Positions 22,396 through 34,780 of a DNA stretch of 64,000 nt are shown in pieces (the first letter of the stretch is position 1; every line of letters begins with the position of its first letter). The notes under the pieces were generated by a model. The model was not told the origin of the DNA and made no database searches. It saw only the letters and a list, made by a program, of their open reading frames with translations. The stretch is from Glebionis coronaria. Its lineage: Eukaryota; Streptophyta; Magnoliopsida; Asterales; Asteraceae. Both the position numbers and the translations under genes were made by a program. The stretch lies in contig CM046876.1 of the NCBI GenBank assembly GCA_025667525.1, positions 529,520,538 through 529,584,537 of the forward strand, given 5' to 3'.

Positions 22396-23546
22396 TCTTG
22401 GGTTGAGCTTGTCACAAAAAATTCAACGTCTATGAACTCAAGTTTATGCTTTAGAAAAAACTCTTCGCCAAAAAGAAATGGAGTTTTTCAAAAAGCGTTG
22501 AACACAATTTTTTCAAGAATTTTTCAATGATTATTCAAAATCTTTCAAAAATTATGTGTTCAACAGCTCCCATCCTCAAAAAGCGAAATGTGGATCACAT
22601 CCTCACAATGGCAATTCAATTGGATCAATTTTTAGAGGGAGAATTTCAACTTCATGCAAAAGATTGACACATCTTTCTCCCGAAGATTTTAAAGACTATT
22701 TCCCAAAATATATTTTAATCAAATTTGGTATCTCAAATATCAGAAGATTTTATATATTAGAGATAAAGGAGAAAATGTGATTAAAATGTGATCTTATATA
22801 AGACTCAAGCACTTTAACTCTTACCTACATGTGTGAAACACTTTCGATTATCGATGCACATGTGAAGGGGGAGCATTTCTGAAACGACACAACTATCAAG
22901 GTGTTAAATGTTTTTCAAACACCTTGTTAGACATTTGAAGTGGTTTCTATGGTTTGATCAAATACCCACAACATCTTTAATCCACGACGTTATTGGTGTC
23001 AAAAGGGTGGTTAGGTTTAAGTCCTATGATCCAACCAGAACCGGAGGGATCTTCCCAGGGACAATCCAATAGATTATTATAAGTTCTTAGGAAAGATGGA
23101 GTAGAATGTGAACGTAGCTGAATGCCGATTAAGTACTGATGCTAGCACTGGAATAATCACAACAAGGTGCTAGTAATGATGTCTTGGTAAGCATTGAAGG
23201 GGTTGAAGAATAAAAAAAGAAATGTAAGGATAAAGGGTGTAAACAAAGAAGCCCTCTATACAACTTAGGCAGAAACCGGGTCAACACATCATGAAGACAA
23301 CTCATCATGGACCCAGTGATGTATGTACAACCTTTTCCTAGTTACTCAGGCTTCTCTCAAAAGAAGTTTGTTTTATTGTCACGGAGAACAACATGACTTC
23401 TATTGACTTTCTCACTCCGAGATAGTTGATATTGAAAAAGGTGGCATCTGCTCCAGCCTCCGACAACTAAAAGTGCACAAATCGAGTCTAGAGCCAAGAG
23501 ATCAATCAAATCTCGTTAGGACACACGGATGACGAACAAGAGAGTC

Positions 23547-23925
23547 CTACGCTATATCCTTGTGATATTGCTAGAACACTCAGAGTGATACTACATAGTA
23601 TTCACAATGATGAGTGGAAATCCTTCCAGTGTTAACATTAAACAGCACTGCGGTAGGTCATATGTAAGTTTCTTTATGAATTAAACATATGTAGAACTGA
23701 AAAGAAACATTGGTTTAATTCTGAATTCATTCAAACTCGTTTTAGGTTTCTACGCAATATCTTTATGGTCTTGCCAGAACATTCAGAGTGATATTCATTA
23801 AGATTCACAGTGACGAATGGAAATCCTTGTAGCGTCAACCTCAAACAGCACTACGGTAGGTGACTTGTGAGATTCTTATGAATCAAGCTTGTGTCATCTG
23901 GAAAGCAACAATGGTAAGATTCTTT
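23547..23925 (+). repeat. 203-bp divergent tandem duplication in E
   Basis: Unit 1 begins 'ctacgctatatcc' at 23547 and unit 2 begins 'ctacgcaatatc' at 23750. Shared blocks: 'agaaca.tcagagtgatat', 'ggaaatcctt', 'aaacagcact.cggtaggt', and an 'aagcaacaatgg'-like end. Confidence 0.85.
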
Positions 23926-24490
23926 ATGAATCACACTTGTTCCAGGATTTTGAATTGACGACTTTAATCAAGCGGATATTTATCCAATTGATTCACTCTT
24001 TATGTTCACAGTCTTGCTTTGAGACGGTCGAGTAAAGAGAACGGCTAGTACAACCACGAAACCCTGTGAAGGAGATTCTTAATAGAATCTACCTAATCAC
24101 AAGTACTATATTTAATATCGTATAACAGTCTTCACCGACCGGAGGTAAAACTCTACCGATTTAGGACGAATGTCAAAGCCATTCAGTCCGTGTCTATGTT
24201 TTGTCTCAAGAAGGTGGCGTCACGGTACACTCAGCAAAGTCAAAGATTCAAAACCATATACTCATGCCTAAAGACATATTCAACAATTAATGGTGTGAGC
24301 ATGTGGATGAAGACACAAGATCGCAAGATGGCAAAGACAAGTGAAGGATGATTGAAGATCTCAAGATTAAAGACAAAGTCGAAAGACAACGACAAAGGCT
24401 CAAAGATCACAACATGAAGAAACAAGACTAATATTACACGTTCGAGACTCATTTATGGCGAGATTAGTAATCTCTACAAATCTCCAGATG

Positions 24491-24541
24491 ACAAAGGGTA
24501 ATGACCTCTCATAAAGGGTAATGACCTCTCATTGGGGAGAT
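24491..24541 (+). other. Tandem 20-bp pair and polypurine tract of E
   Basis: A 20-bp unit ending 'aaagggtaatgacctctc' occurs twice in a row (24491-24510 and 24511-24530, one mismatch), followed by the polypurine tract 'attggggagat' (24531-24541) directly before the 3' LTR. Confidence 0.85.
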
Positions 24542-24932
24542 TGTTAGCCTCAAAATATTGAGTCAAACAAGAATGCTCGGTCATATGTTTATTATGTTAC
24601 GTATAATAGAACGTTTTAATTGGTAGTAGATTAGTTGTGTTATACGGGATTAACTTTTGGATAAAGATCATTCATAAGTAACTAAAGCCCAAAAGGAAAG
24701 CCCGGCCCATTAGACTATAGTCTATAAACAAGTCCACGTGTGGGTGGACTATATATACCCTTCCTAGCATGTTAGGAAGGGTGTTGGTCATTTTCATTTT
24801 CTCTCACTAATCTAATCCTTCAAAAGTTCCAACCATTTTCTCTCTACTTTCTCTCACTACTTTCTCTCTCTAGAATTCATCTATTTTCTACCTTTCTTTC
24901 TTGTTTAAGCATCACAAATCGATGGGACAACA
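24542..24932 (+). mobile_element. E 3' LTR
   Basis: 391 bp, the same length as the 5' copy and the same order of TATA box and CT-rich tract, followed by the duplication ttaag. Confidence 0.93.
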
Positions 24933-24937
24933 TTAAG

Positions 24938-25106
24938 TAACGAAGTGCTTATGCAAGTATTTTAACTCTGAGACCATGCAAATGTGCGCAAAAATTATGA
25001 ATACAATACAAGGCATTGATGAGACTCCAAGTTTACCATAACACGAAATTTTGAGGATTGAGTCTTGTGTTGTTTAGACTGGGTTATGGTTACCCAATGT
25101 TTATAG
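24938..25106. other. Short unassigned segment between E and F
   Basis: No element recognised. On the plus strand one frame reads through most of it with two stops and would continue in frame past F (see findings); the coding nature is doubtful. Confidence 0.3.
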
Positions 25107-26104
25107 TGTTGGGATTTTGAATACTATTTAAACCATTAACTACGAGTACGCAGCGGAATGGATCTAGTATAACATACATGATTAAGCACATAAGAAAAAC
25201 AATTTAAAACCAACCTTTAATTAATTGAATAAATCAGTTAATACGTCTTTATCTTGATCTTGAACTTTAACAGTTAAATTATTGTTTCCATCGTTTGCTC
25301 ACACGACAGGTCAAACGAACACACCACGATGCTAGTGGTAACTTCACTTCTCAAACAACTAGTGTATTCATCTTCTGACTAGAAACCCTAGATCCAAAAC
25401 TCTAAGTGGGATTGCGTAAGGATCGGTTTATAGAACGTTACAAGATTGATCACCCAAAAGAACACATTAACCCTAATTAGGGTTTATGTAGTCGACTAAC
25501 CACAAGGGGAAAAACCAAATGGACTAAAACTTTGATACGAGGATCAAGAGTTTAGTATTAGGTTTAGAAACTTCACAAGGGAGAATCAAAAGATAGTCGA
25601 TCTTGCAAAGGTTTACACTTTAGGTGATTTTAAGGTTTAAGGGATTGTTTGGTTGTGTTTGGCGATCGGACGACACCAAGGGTAGAGGGGGACCAATTTT
25701 GTGAGGGGGTGTGGGATTGTATTTATATTTTCTCCACCTCCTCAAATTACTTGGTTCCTACTCCAAGAAACCTTAATTAGGAAAATATATTCCAAATCAA
25801 ATAACTAAAGATATTTAGTTACCAAACATATAACAAAAAAATCTTCTAGAACCCCTAGGGGATATATTCGGCCGACTATGGCCTAGTGGGTTTCAAAACC
25901 CGACTTTTGATCCCATAACTTAATTAATGAACTCACGATAAATTAACTAAATCCCGTAATTAGTTTAACCACCGTTAATTAAATAATAGTGAAGTTTTTA
26001 TTAAACGTTTAATTATAAATAATAAAAGTGTGTTCTCCGTATTGAGTGTGTGCCCCCTATAGGCTCACGTATTTCTGATAGCTAAATGATCGCATATCCC
26101 AACA
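25107..26104 (-). mobile_element. F 3' LTR (left)
   Basis: 998 bp. A minus-strand TATAAATA box is at 25720-25727. Highly similar to 32339-33348. The right copy carries an extra 12 bases around 33258 (cgtataataaaa), which accounts for the length difference. Confidence 0.9.
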
Positions 26105-26119
26105 GCTCCCACTTGTGAG
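26105..26119 (-). other. Polypurine tract of F
   Basis: The minus strand reads 'ctcacaagtgggagc' immediately before TGTTGGG. Confidence 0.75.
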
Positions 26120-29100
26120 AGTTTAGACATACAGCGTCCATAATAAAATATCTAGCAATACTTTATTATAACCAAAAATGACTGAGGTATAGTTTCAAGA
26201 AAAATATCTCAAAAGTATAAATGGTATATGATTATGCGACTTGCTAATAATCATCCCTTTGTTACTAGTACCATTAAACCATGGATATGGATCCTAACTC
26301 ATTCCATATAGTTTAACTTTTAGTTTCTCGTTATAGAAGTTAACTTAGATATACCAAACGTAAACAAGTATCATCTTGATTTAATCTTTGGGTGCGGCCA
26401 CACAATTATCTGATTGATTCTAGAGAGGGCCCAGGGTACTAATCTACACTATATCAAGTGGAGGAACAAATTCTATATTGACTACAAGTGTCTGTGGATG
26501 CTGCTTCACAACACATCCAATTAAAGTCTTTATAACTAGGTCTGGCGAACTAGCATTGGACATAGAATCAAGAAGTGATATTCACACATGCACAAACTTG
26601 TTTGCATCTCAAGTCTAAGGACGACTTAATCACCATTTTCAAAATCTTACTCATGACAAGGATCCAAAAGTAACGATTCGATAATTCGGGGTGTCCAATA
26701 TGCATCCCTTATGAATAACACATGATTTTGGTGGGAACCGTCCATATATTCAAAGAATATAACCAACACTCACATTTGTCTTAATGTAGACAATATTCCC
26801 ATATTGCTAACCGACAATGGACATATTTAGAATAATCAAATATTCAAGGATTTAAACATACAAATATAGGACAACAATAATTATATGAATTAATAACAAA
26901 TACAAACTATCTTTATTCATCAAAAAATAATAATTGTCTTACCATCCCAATTATCCAAATACTAAAATAGATATGCATGAAACTAATTTAGCAAGTTGAA
27001 GTCAAATGTTTCCAATATTCTCAACTATTCTTAACAAGAAAGCTAAATAGTTATCTAAATAAAGTTTCTGAATACTTGTTTCAAATTTCACAATTATGAA
27101 AGATTTGGAAAACAAGATGAGCGTCTTTTCTTACATGCTCATACTATTGCAAGTTTCATAGTAGGGGATATCGTCAAACATTGTATAAGGTATTTAAAAT
27201 CAACAATATTCTGACAGTCATCTTTATCGTTTCTTAAAATGTAAAGTATTCTTATTCCTTAATGTGTAATGCAATAATGCTCATTGTGAGCACATCTAGT
27301 TCGCAGATTTATTATAAATAATAAAATCTCACTTTACTAGAACTGATTATACTCTAGCATCAGTCTACACATAAAACATTATGCTTTATAATTCGTAAAC
27401 ATTCGTTTTAACAACAACAATCTAAATACTCTCAATTAGATATTGCTTTTGTCATCTTACTTTGATCTTGTACAAAAATGACAACAAGTTATATACACAA
27501 TATAATATATACATAATGAATCCTTAGTTAAAAACATAAGGTTCCCATTCATGTTATAAATCATGTCAAGTGAAATATATCAATCAAGACTCGCTTGAAT
27601 GATGTATTGCATTTGTGTTGGAGTTAATTACCGCATATGCTTATTTTAATAAAAATTTATTCCAAAGTCATTTGTTTTATTCCATAAATTCTCAAATGAA
27701 GTTCCATTCCATTCTTAAGGATTATCTAGCTTAAATGGAACGAAGTCTTCAATATGTTATGCAACATATGAATCTTAAAGAAAAAACATAGTGCTCCCAC
27801 CTAATGTCAAGTGTACTCCAATCTATCTAAATTTAAACAAAATCATATTGGATTAAATTCCAGATTTAGTTTCTAGATGCATGATTTAATGCATACTTGG
27901 ATTATCTATCTTGTATACCTAATAAAGATTTTATAGACTCATAAACCTTTTAACTACATACCATTCTTTCAAAAGGTAATCATAAAGGAGAACTATAAAT
28001 CTTAATTGACATATTCCATATACATAGAAACATATATGACAATCAATTATCTTTATTTAATCAATGCGTGTATGGAAGAATGATTTAATCATAGTCAATT
28101 GCTTGAGTATAATTAAAAACATCCTATTCTTAGACATGCATTAAATATGTATACTATTTTGTCCTTGTGAGCCTTTCTTCAAAAGAAACTCCTTTCAACC
28201 TCATAGGTTTATATTTAGAAGAAACATCAATCAAATTTAAGAGATTGATTTTTCCTTTAAGGATTGCATCTTATCATTCATATTTCTAAAACATTTATCA
28301 GATTTAAGATATGATAATATTCATCAGCAGTTAGTAGCTTACAAAGATCTCCTAACTTATATTCCTCAGCATTGATATTAAAACATCAATCAAGTAATGA
28401 GGTATCCTTGCGGATTATGAATGAGAGTAACTTTTACTTTGGTTTGACATTTTCATGCTTAACCAAAATATGACATCAACAAGTGGATTTTAAAGGTTAT
28501 GTATTTTGCTCTTTAAGATCTTCAAGATTTGTTATAACTCCCACTTACTTTTGTAAGTAGAGATAATTCTCTACATACAAAGTATTTAAGCAACAATAAA
28601 TTGTTCTTAATAGAGAGACTACAAAAACACTTTTTAAATTCTTATCTCAAGTTGTTAATACTATGCTTCAAAAGATATTAACAAATTAAAGAACTTTTAA
28701 TCAAGACATATTGGGATTTCTCCCAAGAACCCTAATTAGGGTTTGTAGTATAAACACTAATTCTTGCATCACCTTTAACCAATAACCCTAGGAAAGGTTT
28801 GTGTTACGTCAAGCTAGGAGGAACACCAAAACTACAACCGTCAATCTAGGAAGTGTAGAAAATCGAAAAACCTAAAATGTTTATGGATTTGATTGGTTTG
28901 AGTGGAACAACCGAAAGTCCCTAATAAATTAGGGGTTTTCAATTGTGTGTTTTCTTGAATACCTTCTAGGTTTGAACTATATTGAGTGTATCAATGACAC
29001 ACGCAATTTTCTAACCTTGATAGATCATGGAGGTAGAATATTTAAAGCTATCATAAATCAAACTATACGAATATAGTTTGTTTCAACTCTTTAGACATAC

Positions 29101-32100
29101 CATAATATTTTGTTATTCTATGAGTATTGGAATTGTGAGGCTACATCAGAATTCCATAGTTAACTTAATACTCATTGGATTAAATACTTGTCAATTGGAT
29201 CATGTACCAAATTACAATATCAGTATTTTAAATCCAGGTGCATGTTCTAATGTATATTACTTGAACAATGCGAGAACCATGTGTTTACAAGAATACATAA
29301 CAGTTCAAGAGTTATATGTCCATGCGTTTACAAGAAAACAAAACATATCAAGTATACATTATAAGTCTTTGAATAATTCAAAGATCAAATGTTTATGTGT
29401 TGACACGAAGACATAACTATTTTACTACATACATTATGTTATAAGTCGGTGAGTAATTCAAGCACTTTATAATTATGTGTTATCAAGGAAAAAACATAAT
29501 TATACAAACTAAAGTAATCATGAACGCAAACTCTTGAGTTCAATAGTAATTTCAAGTTAATTTTATACTTCAAAATTATGATTATTATATCTTAACCATA
29601 ATTATATTTACTAAACATGTAGTAAAATTGTTGAAGCAACTTTTCACTATATCATGACATTTGAATGTAGTAGGACAACAAACGTATTGTGTATTCAAGT
29701 CCTTGTAAAATTATTAGCTTTCTTACCTTGAGGCAAGTGAAACTAATTATATGTTGTTCCTTGCACACACTTTGCAATTTATCCCACTTGTGTAAGACAC
29801 AACATCATATTATGAAGACAAGCAATACAACATGTGGTTGATTGTATAAACAATATGATAATGTCATGGATATTATAAGTAGATTTAGAACCATAAATTT
29901 AAATAAAGAATGGTGGATTATTATTTTATAGATAACGTGTCATAAGGCAACATCAGAAAGGCAGCGTGTTATCTTATAATATAAAATGCAATTTTCCTTT
30001 AAGCAATGGTCGTTCATATTTGGAAGTGATAAATATTTCAAAGCAAGTTTGAAATAATACGGGTGACTAAACAAGAAAATAAATCTTGTAGCTCCCACTG
30101 AAATTGAGAATATTACATGGATATTATTTCAGTAATAAACGGCAACGCTCCCACTGGATTTGTCAACATTATAAATGTTACATCACCAGTAGAAGGCAAA
30201 AATCAATTTATTGACTTCCTTATCTATGAAAAATGCCTACAAGTATACATGTACTTAGGTATTTGAACAAAGTATATGAAATTCTACTTGTGTAGATGAG
30301 GGACTAGCCGTTCATGCTTTCAATTAACTTGACTATTTAGCATGCAATTCCTCCATTATCGTCTACATAGCCACAAGGGTATTTAGCACTTTAAGGAATA
30401 ACAAGAGTCCAAGAAAGATACCTAGCGAAGTGCTAGTAAATTCTTTACTCTTTGCGGTTTAAACTCATGCATCGTGACAAGTGCAAGATGTCATTTATTT
30501 TGGTAGCTATAAACAAAAGTACTCTAGATACATAAAATATGTTATCTTTCAATGATTTTAGAACCGGATTAGGATAATGAAATATTAAAAGTGAGTTTAA
30601 ATACAATCGATTATTATTCGATTATGATCCTATTTTATTCTTGTCAACTAATGAGAAGAGATAGGAGTAAGTCTCGCTTTTCTTACCAGGAAAAGAGACC
30701 ATGTTTGTTTTCTATAAGAAAACAACTTTAGTTTACGAATTATGTTGCAATAACACAATTAATCGGAACATAGAAAGTTCAATTTAGTATTTTCGATAAT
30801 TAAATTCTTAATATAATTAACTACCTAGTTAATTACTAATAAGACTAAGATCCTACTTGCACTCTCACTCAATATTAGAGGTTTGACCGTCTAATAACAA
30901 GTAGGGCAAGATGTAAGCGTCGAGCATTAATTGCATTACAAGTGCAACTCTTAGATTTATGAGACGATTCATGAATTTTATTGTTGTAGAATGTTTGAAT
31001 GGGATGTTCTCACAACTCTTTCGAGTACCAATGAACATCTCAAACAAACTTGTTCTACATGTAATAAAGTCATGAGTATGTTTCCTCTCATCTTATGCCT
31101 CGGGTTCCGAATCTGACCGGGAACTCGACTTAAGTCGTACTAATTTAAAGCATGCAATAATTGGCAAAGGTCCGACCAATGACAAAGATCACCGTGGGTG
31201 CATGATTCACCCTAGGTCTGACCAGATGGCGAAAAAGACTACAAGTGCTATTAAATTGGATGGCATAGACTTAAAAATTCAAATAGGTATCACATAAGTT
31301 TTAGAAAACAAATGTCAAAAACGTGTAAAAGATGCATGCAATCATCTTTTAGCATAACTTAAGAAAACCTTTTATTAACTTTTAGTTTAGGTGTGTTTAC
31401 CGCGGGAAAAGATTAAAGAAGGATCAAACTCTATATCCTACTCTTCATGCGCCCGAGGGCGCAAAGTGCTTGGGATAATTATCCTATAGATGCCGAAACA
31501 TGTACATGACACGGGAAAAGATTAAAGATCGTTCAAACCCTATATATCTTGACTAGAGCACATAGTGCAATAGCAAGTCCATCATTAGTAAATCACAAAA
31601 CAAGTTTTTTTAAGTATTATAAACCAATTAATTTTGCAAATCACGTCGTTGAGAAGATAGTTTATAAGCCATCATTACGGTATATAAGCCCGACTCGAGT
31701 GACAATATGATTTCTCAAAACAATTAGATTATAATAAAAACAAGTTTCATAGATCTTATGTCCATATTAATATTTGTTCCAAAAACCGATTTTTAACAAA
31801 TAACACATAGCCGATTCGCAAGGAAAATATATTGTATTAATATGACATACTTTTAAAGCTAGATTCGATATAAGTAGAGATCCGTTATTATGATTCCTAG
31901 AATCTTGAATTATTACGTTTTGCAATTCATAATGGAAAACAAATAAGCACATAAAAACAGACTAGAAGGGGGTAAAAGCAGAAGACATACTCTATATGAA
32001 AGCGATAAATCATATAAGATCCAAGTCTCGAATGAGTCTTACCCAAATTGTGGACCAAAGACCCTCATCAACTTTTCGAGAAAGGTACTTGATGACGTGC

Positions 32101-32338
32101 AAAGTATCACAAAGGTGAGATGCAAAGGTCTTTGACGGATAATAAAAACAATCGTAATTATAACCGATTCAATTTAACCTACCCAATTTTAACCATTCTC
32201 TAGATCAAGATTAAAAATTTATGGCAAGAATGCATGTTATTGCCATAGAAAATAAATAAGGAGAGTTTTCAAGCGGATCTAGCGTGTTTATTCTATGTGT
32301 AACCCATGAATGCCATACGAATTGACTCGTGATGCCAC
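26120..32338 (-). mobile_element. F interior, no recognised coding
   Basis: Both strands are full of stops; the longest frames (for example 29078-29416) look random. Repeats of the polypurine-like string agtgggagc (minus strand) occur at 27793, 28537, 30091 and 30147. A primer-like site 'gtgatgccac' at 32330-32339 abuts the right LTR; on the minus strand it starts TGGCATCACGAG, only a partial match to initiator-Met. Confidence 0.65.
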
Positions 32339-33348
32339 TGTTGGGATTTTGAATACTAGTTAAACCATTAACTACGAGTACGCAGCGGAATGGATCTAGT
32401 ATAACATACATGATTAAGCACATAAGAAAAACAATTTAAAACCAACCATTAATTAATTTAATAAATCAATTAATACGTCTTTATCTTGATCTTGAACTTT
32501 AACGGTTAAATTACTGTCTCCATCGTTTGCTCACACGACATGTCTAACGAACACACCACGATGCTAGTGGTAACTTCAATTCTCAAACAACTAGTGTATT
32601 CATCTTGTAACTAGAAACCCTAGATCCAAAACACTAAATGGGATTGCGTAAGGATCGGTTTATAGAATGTCACAAGATTGATTACCCAAAAAAACACATA
32701 AACCCTAATTAGGGTTTATGTAGTCGACTAACCACAAGGGGGAAAACCAAAGGGACTAAAACCTTGATACGAGGATCAAGAGTTTAGTATTAGGTTTAGA
32801 AACTTCACAAGGGAGAACCAAAAGGTAGTCGATATTGCAAAGGTTTACACTTTAGGTGATTTTAGGGTTTAAGGGATTGTTTGGTTGTGTGTGGCGATCT
32901 GACGACACCAATGGGAGAGGGGGACCAATTTTGTGAGGGGATGTGGGATTGTATTTATACTTTCTCCACCTTCTCAAATTACTTGGTCCCTACTCCAAGA
33001 AACCTTAATTAGGAAAATATATTCCTAATCAAATAACTAAAGATATTTAGTTACCAAACAAATAAAAAAAAATCTTCTAGAAACCCTAGGGGATATATTC
33101 GGCCGACTATGGCCTAGTGGGTTTCAAAACCCGACTTTTGATCCCTTAACTTAATTAACGAACTCACGATAAATTAACTAAATCACGTTAATTAATTTAA
33201 CCACTGTTAATTAAATAATAGTGAAGTTTTTATTAAACGTTTAATTAAAAATAATAAAACGTATAATAAAAGTGTGTTCTTTGTATTGAATGTGTTCCCC
33301 CGATAGAGTCACGTATGTCCGATGGCTAAACGATCGCATATTCCAACA
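32339..33348 (-). mobile_element. F 5' LTR (right)
   Basis: 1010 bp, TGTTGGG to CCAACA. A minus-strand TATAAATA box is at 32952-32959. This is the promoter copy for leftward transcription. Confidence 0.9.
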
Positions 33349-33353
33349 TGTAA

Positions 33354-34257
33354 TACTTGGTTCGTAAAAGACCCATATTTGCAAGACAAATGGAACTAAT
33401 TAATCATGTAAAACAACCTGTTTGTGAAGTTGGATCATTTGGTGATTTTGTTGTTTGCATGTGGTTATTTGTAAAACAACCCCACTGGTAGTTGTGATCA
33501 TTATGGTATTAACTTTGTACATGTATTTTATTGCTTGAGGACGATTTATTTATGATGACGAACTGAGGAATAACAGATAAGCTAAAACCAACAGATTTTC
33601 TAGCGTCACCTTCGAATAACCGTGGAGTAAATTTCCAAAGCATAGAATTGCATGTCGTTGTAAATGAGAATGATACGACCCAGATATCCACATGTGTAAC
33701 AGAGACAACACGCTTCATGTTCTCAGTATAATTCGAGTCTTGTCTCAATCACATTGGATGCTAAAATCACATCATACACTTTTGAGTGTAATACTGTATC
33801 TACCTAGGCTATTTGAATATAGTAAAGCGTGTATATCTTGCTTTGGTGGTTAGGTAACATCATTTTGGCAAAACTGCGGAGTATATACTACTTTGATGCC
33901 CTTCACACGTCTTTGCTTAATATAGTTGGGTTCTTGTACCTTCAGTCTTTGCTTAGAAATTTGAAATTTTATTTATTTCTTGTTCATGGAATCCATGTGA
34001 ACATTAATTGCATCATGTGTTTGATATTGGTACTATGCTCTAAGAGGGCTAGGTATGGTCGCGAGGGAGGCTCGTCATTTCTATGTGGCAGCTCGCCAGA
34101 GCTCGCCACCACACTACACCAGCCAAGTGAGGAAGATAAAAACAAAAATGTTGGGCCCCACATGTTTTCTAACGACTATAATTTAAAAAAATTGACCGTT
34201 GGCAAACCGTCTAATTTTTTTATTTTTTATTTATTTATCAATTATCCTGCTTTCTAT
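33354..34257. other. Unassigned segment upstream of Myb-like relic
   Basis: No protein or element recognised. The frame at 33829-34302 is low-complexity and unlike any family I know. The GC-richer patch around 34035-34115 ('gagggctaggtatggtcg', 'gctcgccagagctcgcc') could be the terminal inverted repeat of a Harbinger-like element carrying the Myb-like gene, but I cannot locate its partner. Confidence 0.3.
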
Positions 34258-34265
34258 TATAAATA
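34258..34265 (+). promoter_or_regulatory. Candidate TATA box of Myb-like relic
   Basis: TATAAATA about 80 bp before the first codons of the relic frame. The spacing suits a plant promoter. Confidence 0.45.
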
Positions 34266-34337
34266 CTACTACTACCCAGCATTTTTACATACAATTCTCT
34301 AAAATTATCTCCTTAGAATAAAAAAAAGTCTCAAAGT

Positions 34338-34780
34338 ACCAATGACGGGTATTACACAAATCTCCTTAACTCTCAACTGACACAATTTTCACCTTCTTCT
34401 AATCCGCCTACTCCGTCGTCCCAAAACTCCACCGGATCCTCACAACAATATCCAACTAACTTATCACAATTTTAACCCGATCAAAATTACCAATATAGTT
34501 ATCAAAATTACCAAAAACCGGCACTAGGCTTTCAAAATTACCAACAACCAAGAAACACTACACCACAATTTTATCAATCACAAACATCACAACAATACTA
34601 CTTTCCATCACAACCTTTTCCTCCGCAACAACAACCACAAGGTCAATTCAAAGTTCTAAATGCTCAACAAGAAGAACTACGCAAAGGCAAACGTCCCTTA
34701 AAACAAACCAAATCGAAAAAGAAAGCCCCTATTATTTTGAATAAAGAAGATGAGGACGCACCACGTGTTTTGACCCGTTG
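34338..34780 (+). pseudogene. Myb/SANT-like protein relic, N-terminal half
   Basis: One plus-strand frame reads from about 34338 into the G insertion at 34781: a Ser/Pro/Asn start, a Gln/Tyr-rich tract ('YQNYQKPALGFQNYQQPRN', about 34509-34565), a basic segment 'RKGKRPLKQTKSKKKAP', then an acidic 'NKEDEDAPRVLTR' leading into the Myb-like domain. No ATG lies in frame at the start and a TAA sits at 34473. The rest of the domain is found after G (42471 on) in the same frame. Plant proteins of this layout are often annotated 'glutathione S-transferase T3-like' and resemble the Myb-like ORF of PIF/Harbinger transposons. The role would be DNA binding. A retained host gene or a transposon gene are both possible. 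Confidence 0.72.

Larger units (their letters stand above)
21940..24530 (+). mobile_element. E 3' non-coding region
   Basis: About 2.6 kb between the gag-like stop and the polypurine tract. No polymerase motif on either strand. It holds a repeated 'gataacttatcc' module, a 203-bp divergent duplication and a tandem 20-bp pair, described separately. AT-rich, frames short. Confidence 0.7.
16733..24932 (+). mobile_element. Element E: gag-only copia-like retrotransposon, complete ends
   Basis: 8200 bp between perfect duplications ttaag (16728-16732 and 24933-24937). Both LTRs are 391 bp (TGTTAG to ACAACA). Order: LTR, short primer site, leader with a 24-25-bp array, gag-like frame (18276-21939), 2.6 kb of non-coding DNA with internal duplications, polypurine tract, LTR. 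There is no protease, integrase, reverse transcriptase or RNase H, so movement needed enzymes from elsewhere. The LTRs differ at a modest number of sites by eye, older than C or H. Confidence 0.92.
25107..33348 (-). mobile_element. Element F: large non-coding LTR retrotransposon
   Basis: 8242 bp with LTRs of 998 bp (25107-26104) and 1010 bp (32339-33348), both TGTTGGG to CAACA. The minus orientation follows from the polypurine tract next to the left LTR and a primer-like site next to the right LTR. The 6.2-kb interior is AT-rich and has no frame with a recognisable domain, so it fits the LARD-like class of non-autonomous elements. The flanks tatag (25102-25106) and tgtaa (33349-33353) agree at three of five bases, a possible mutated target duplication. 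Confidence 0.87.

Noticed and set aside
33829..34302. 157-codon plus-strand frame
   Set aside because: Hydrophobic, low-complexity translation without any domain; it overlaps the promoter region of the Myb-like relic.
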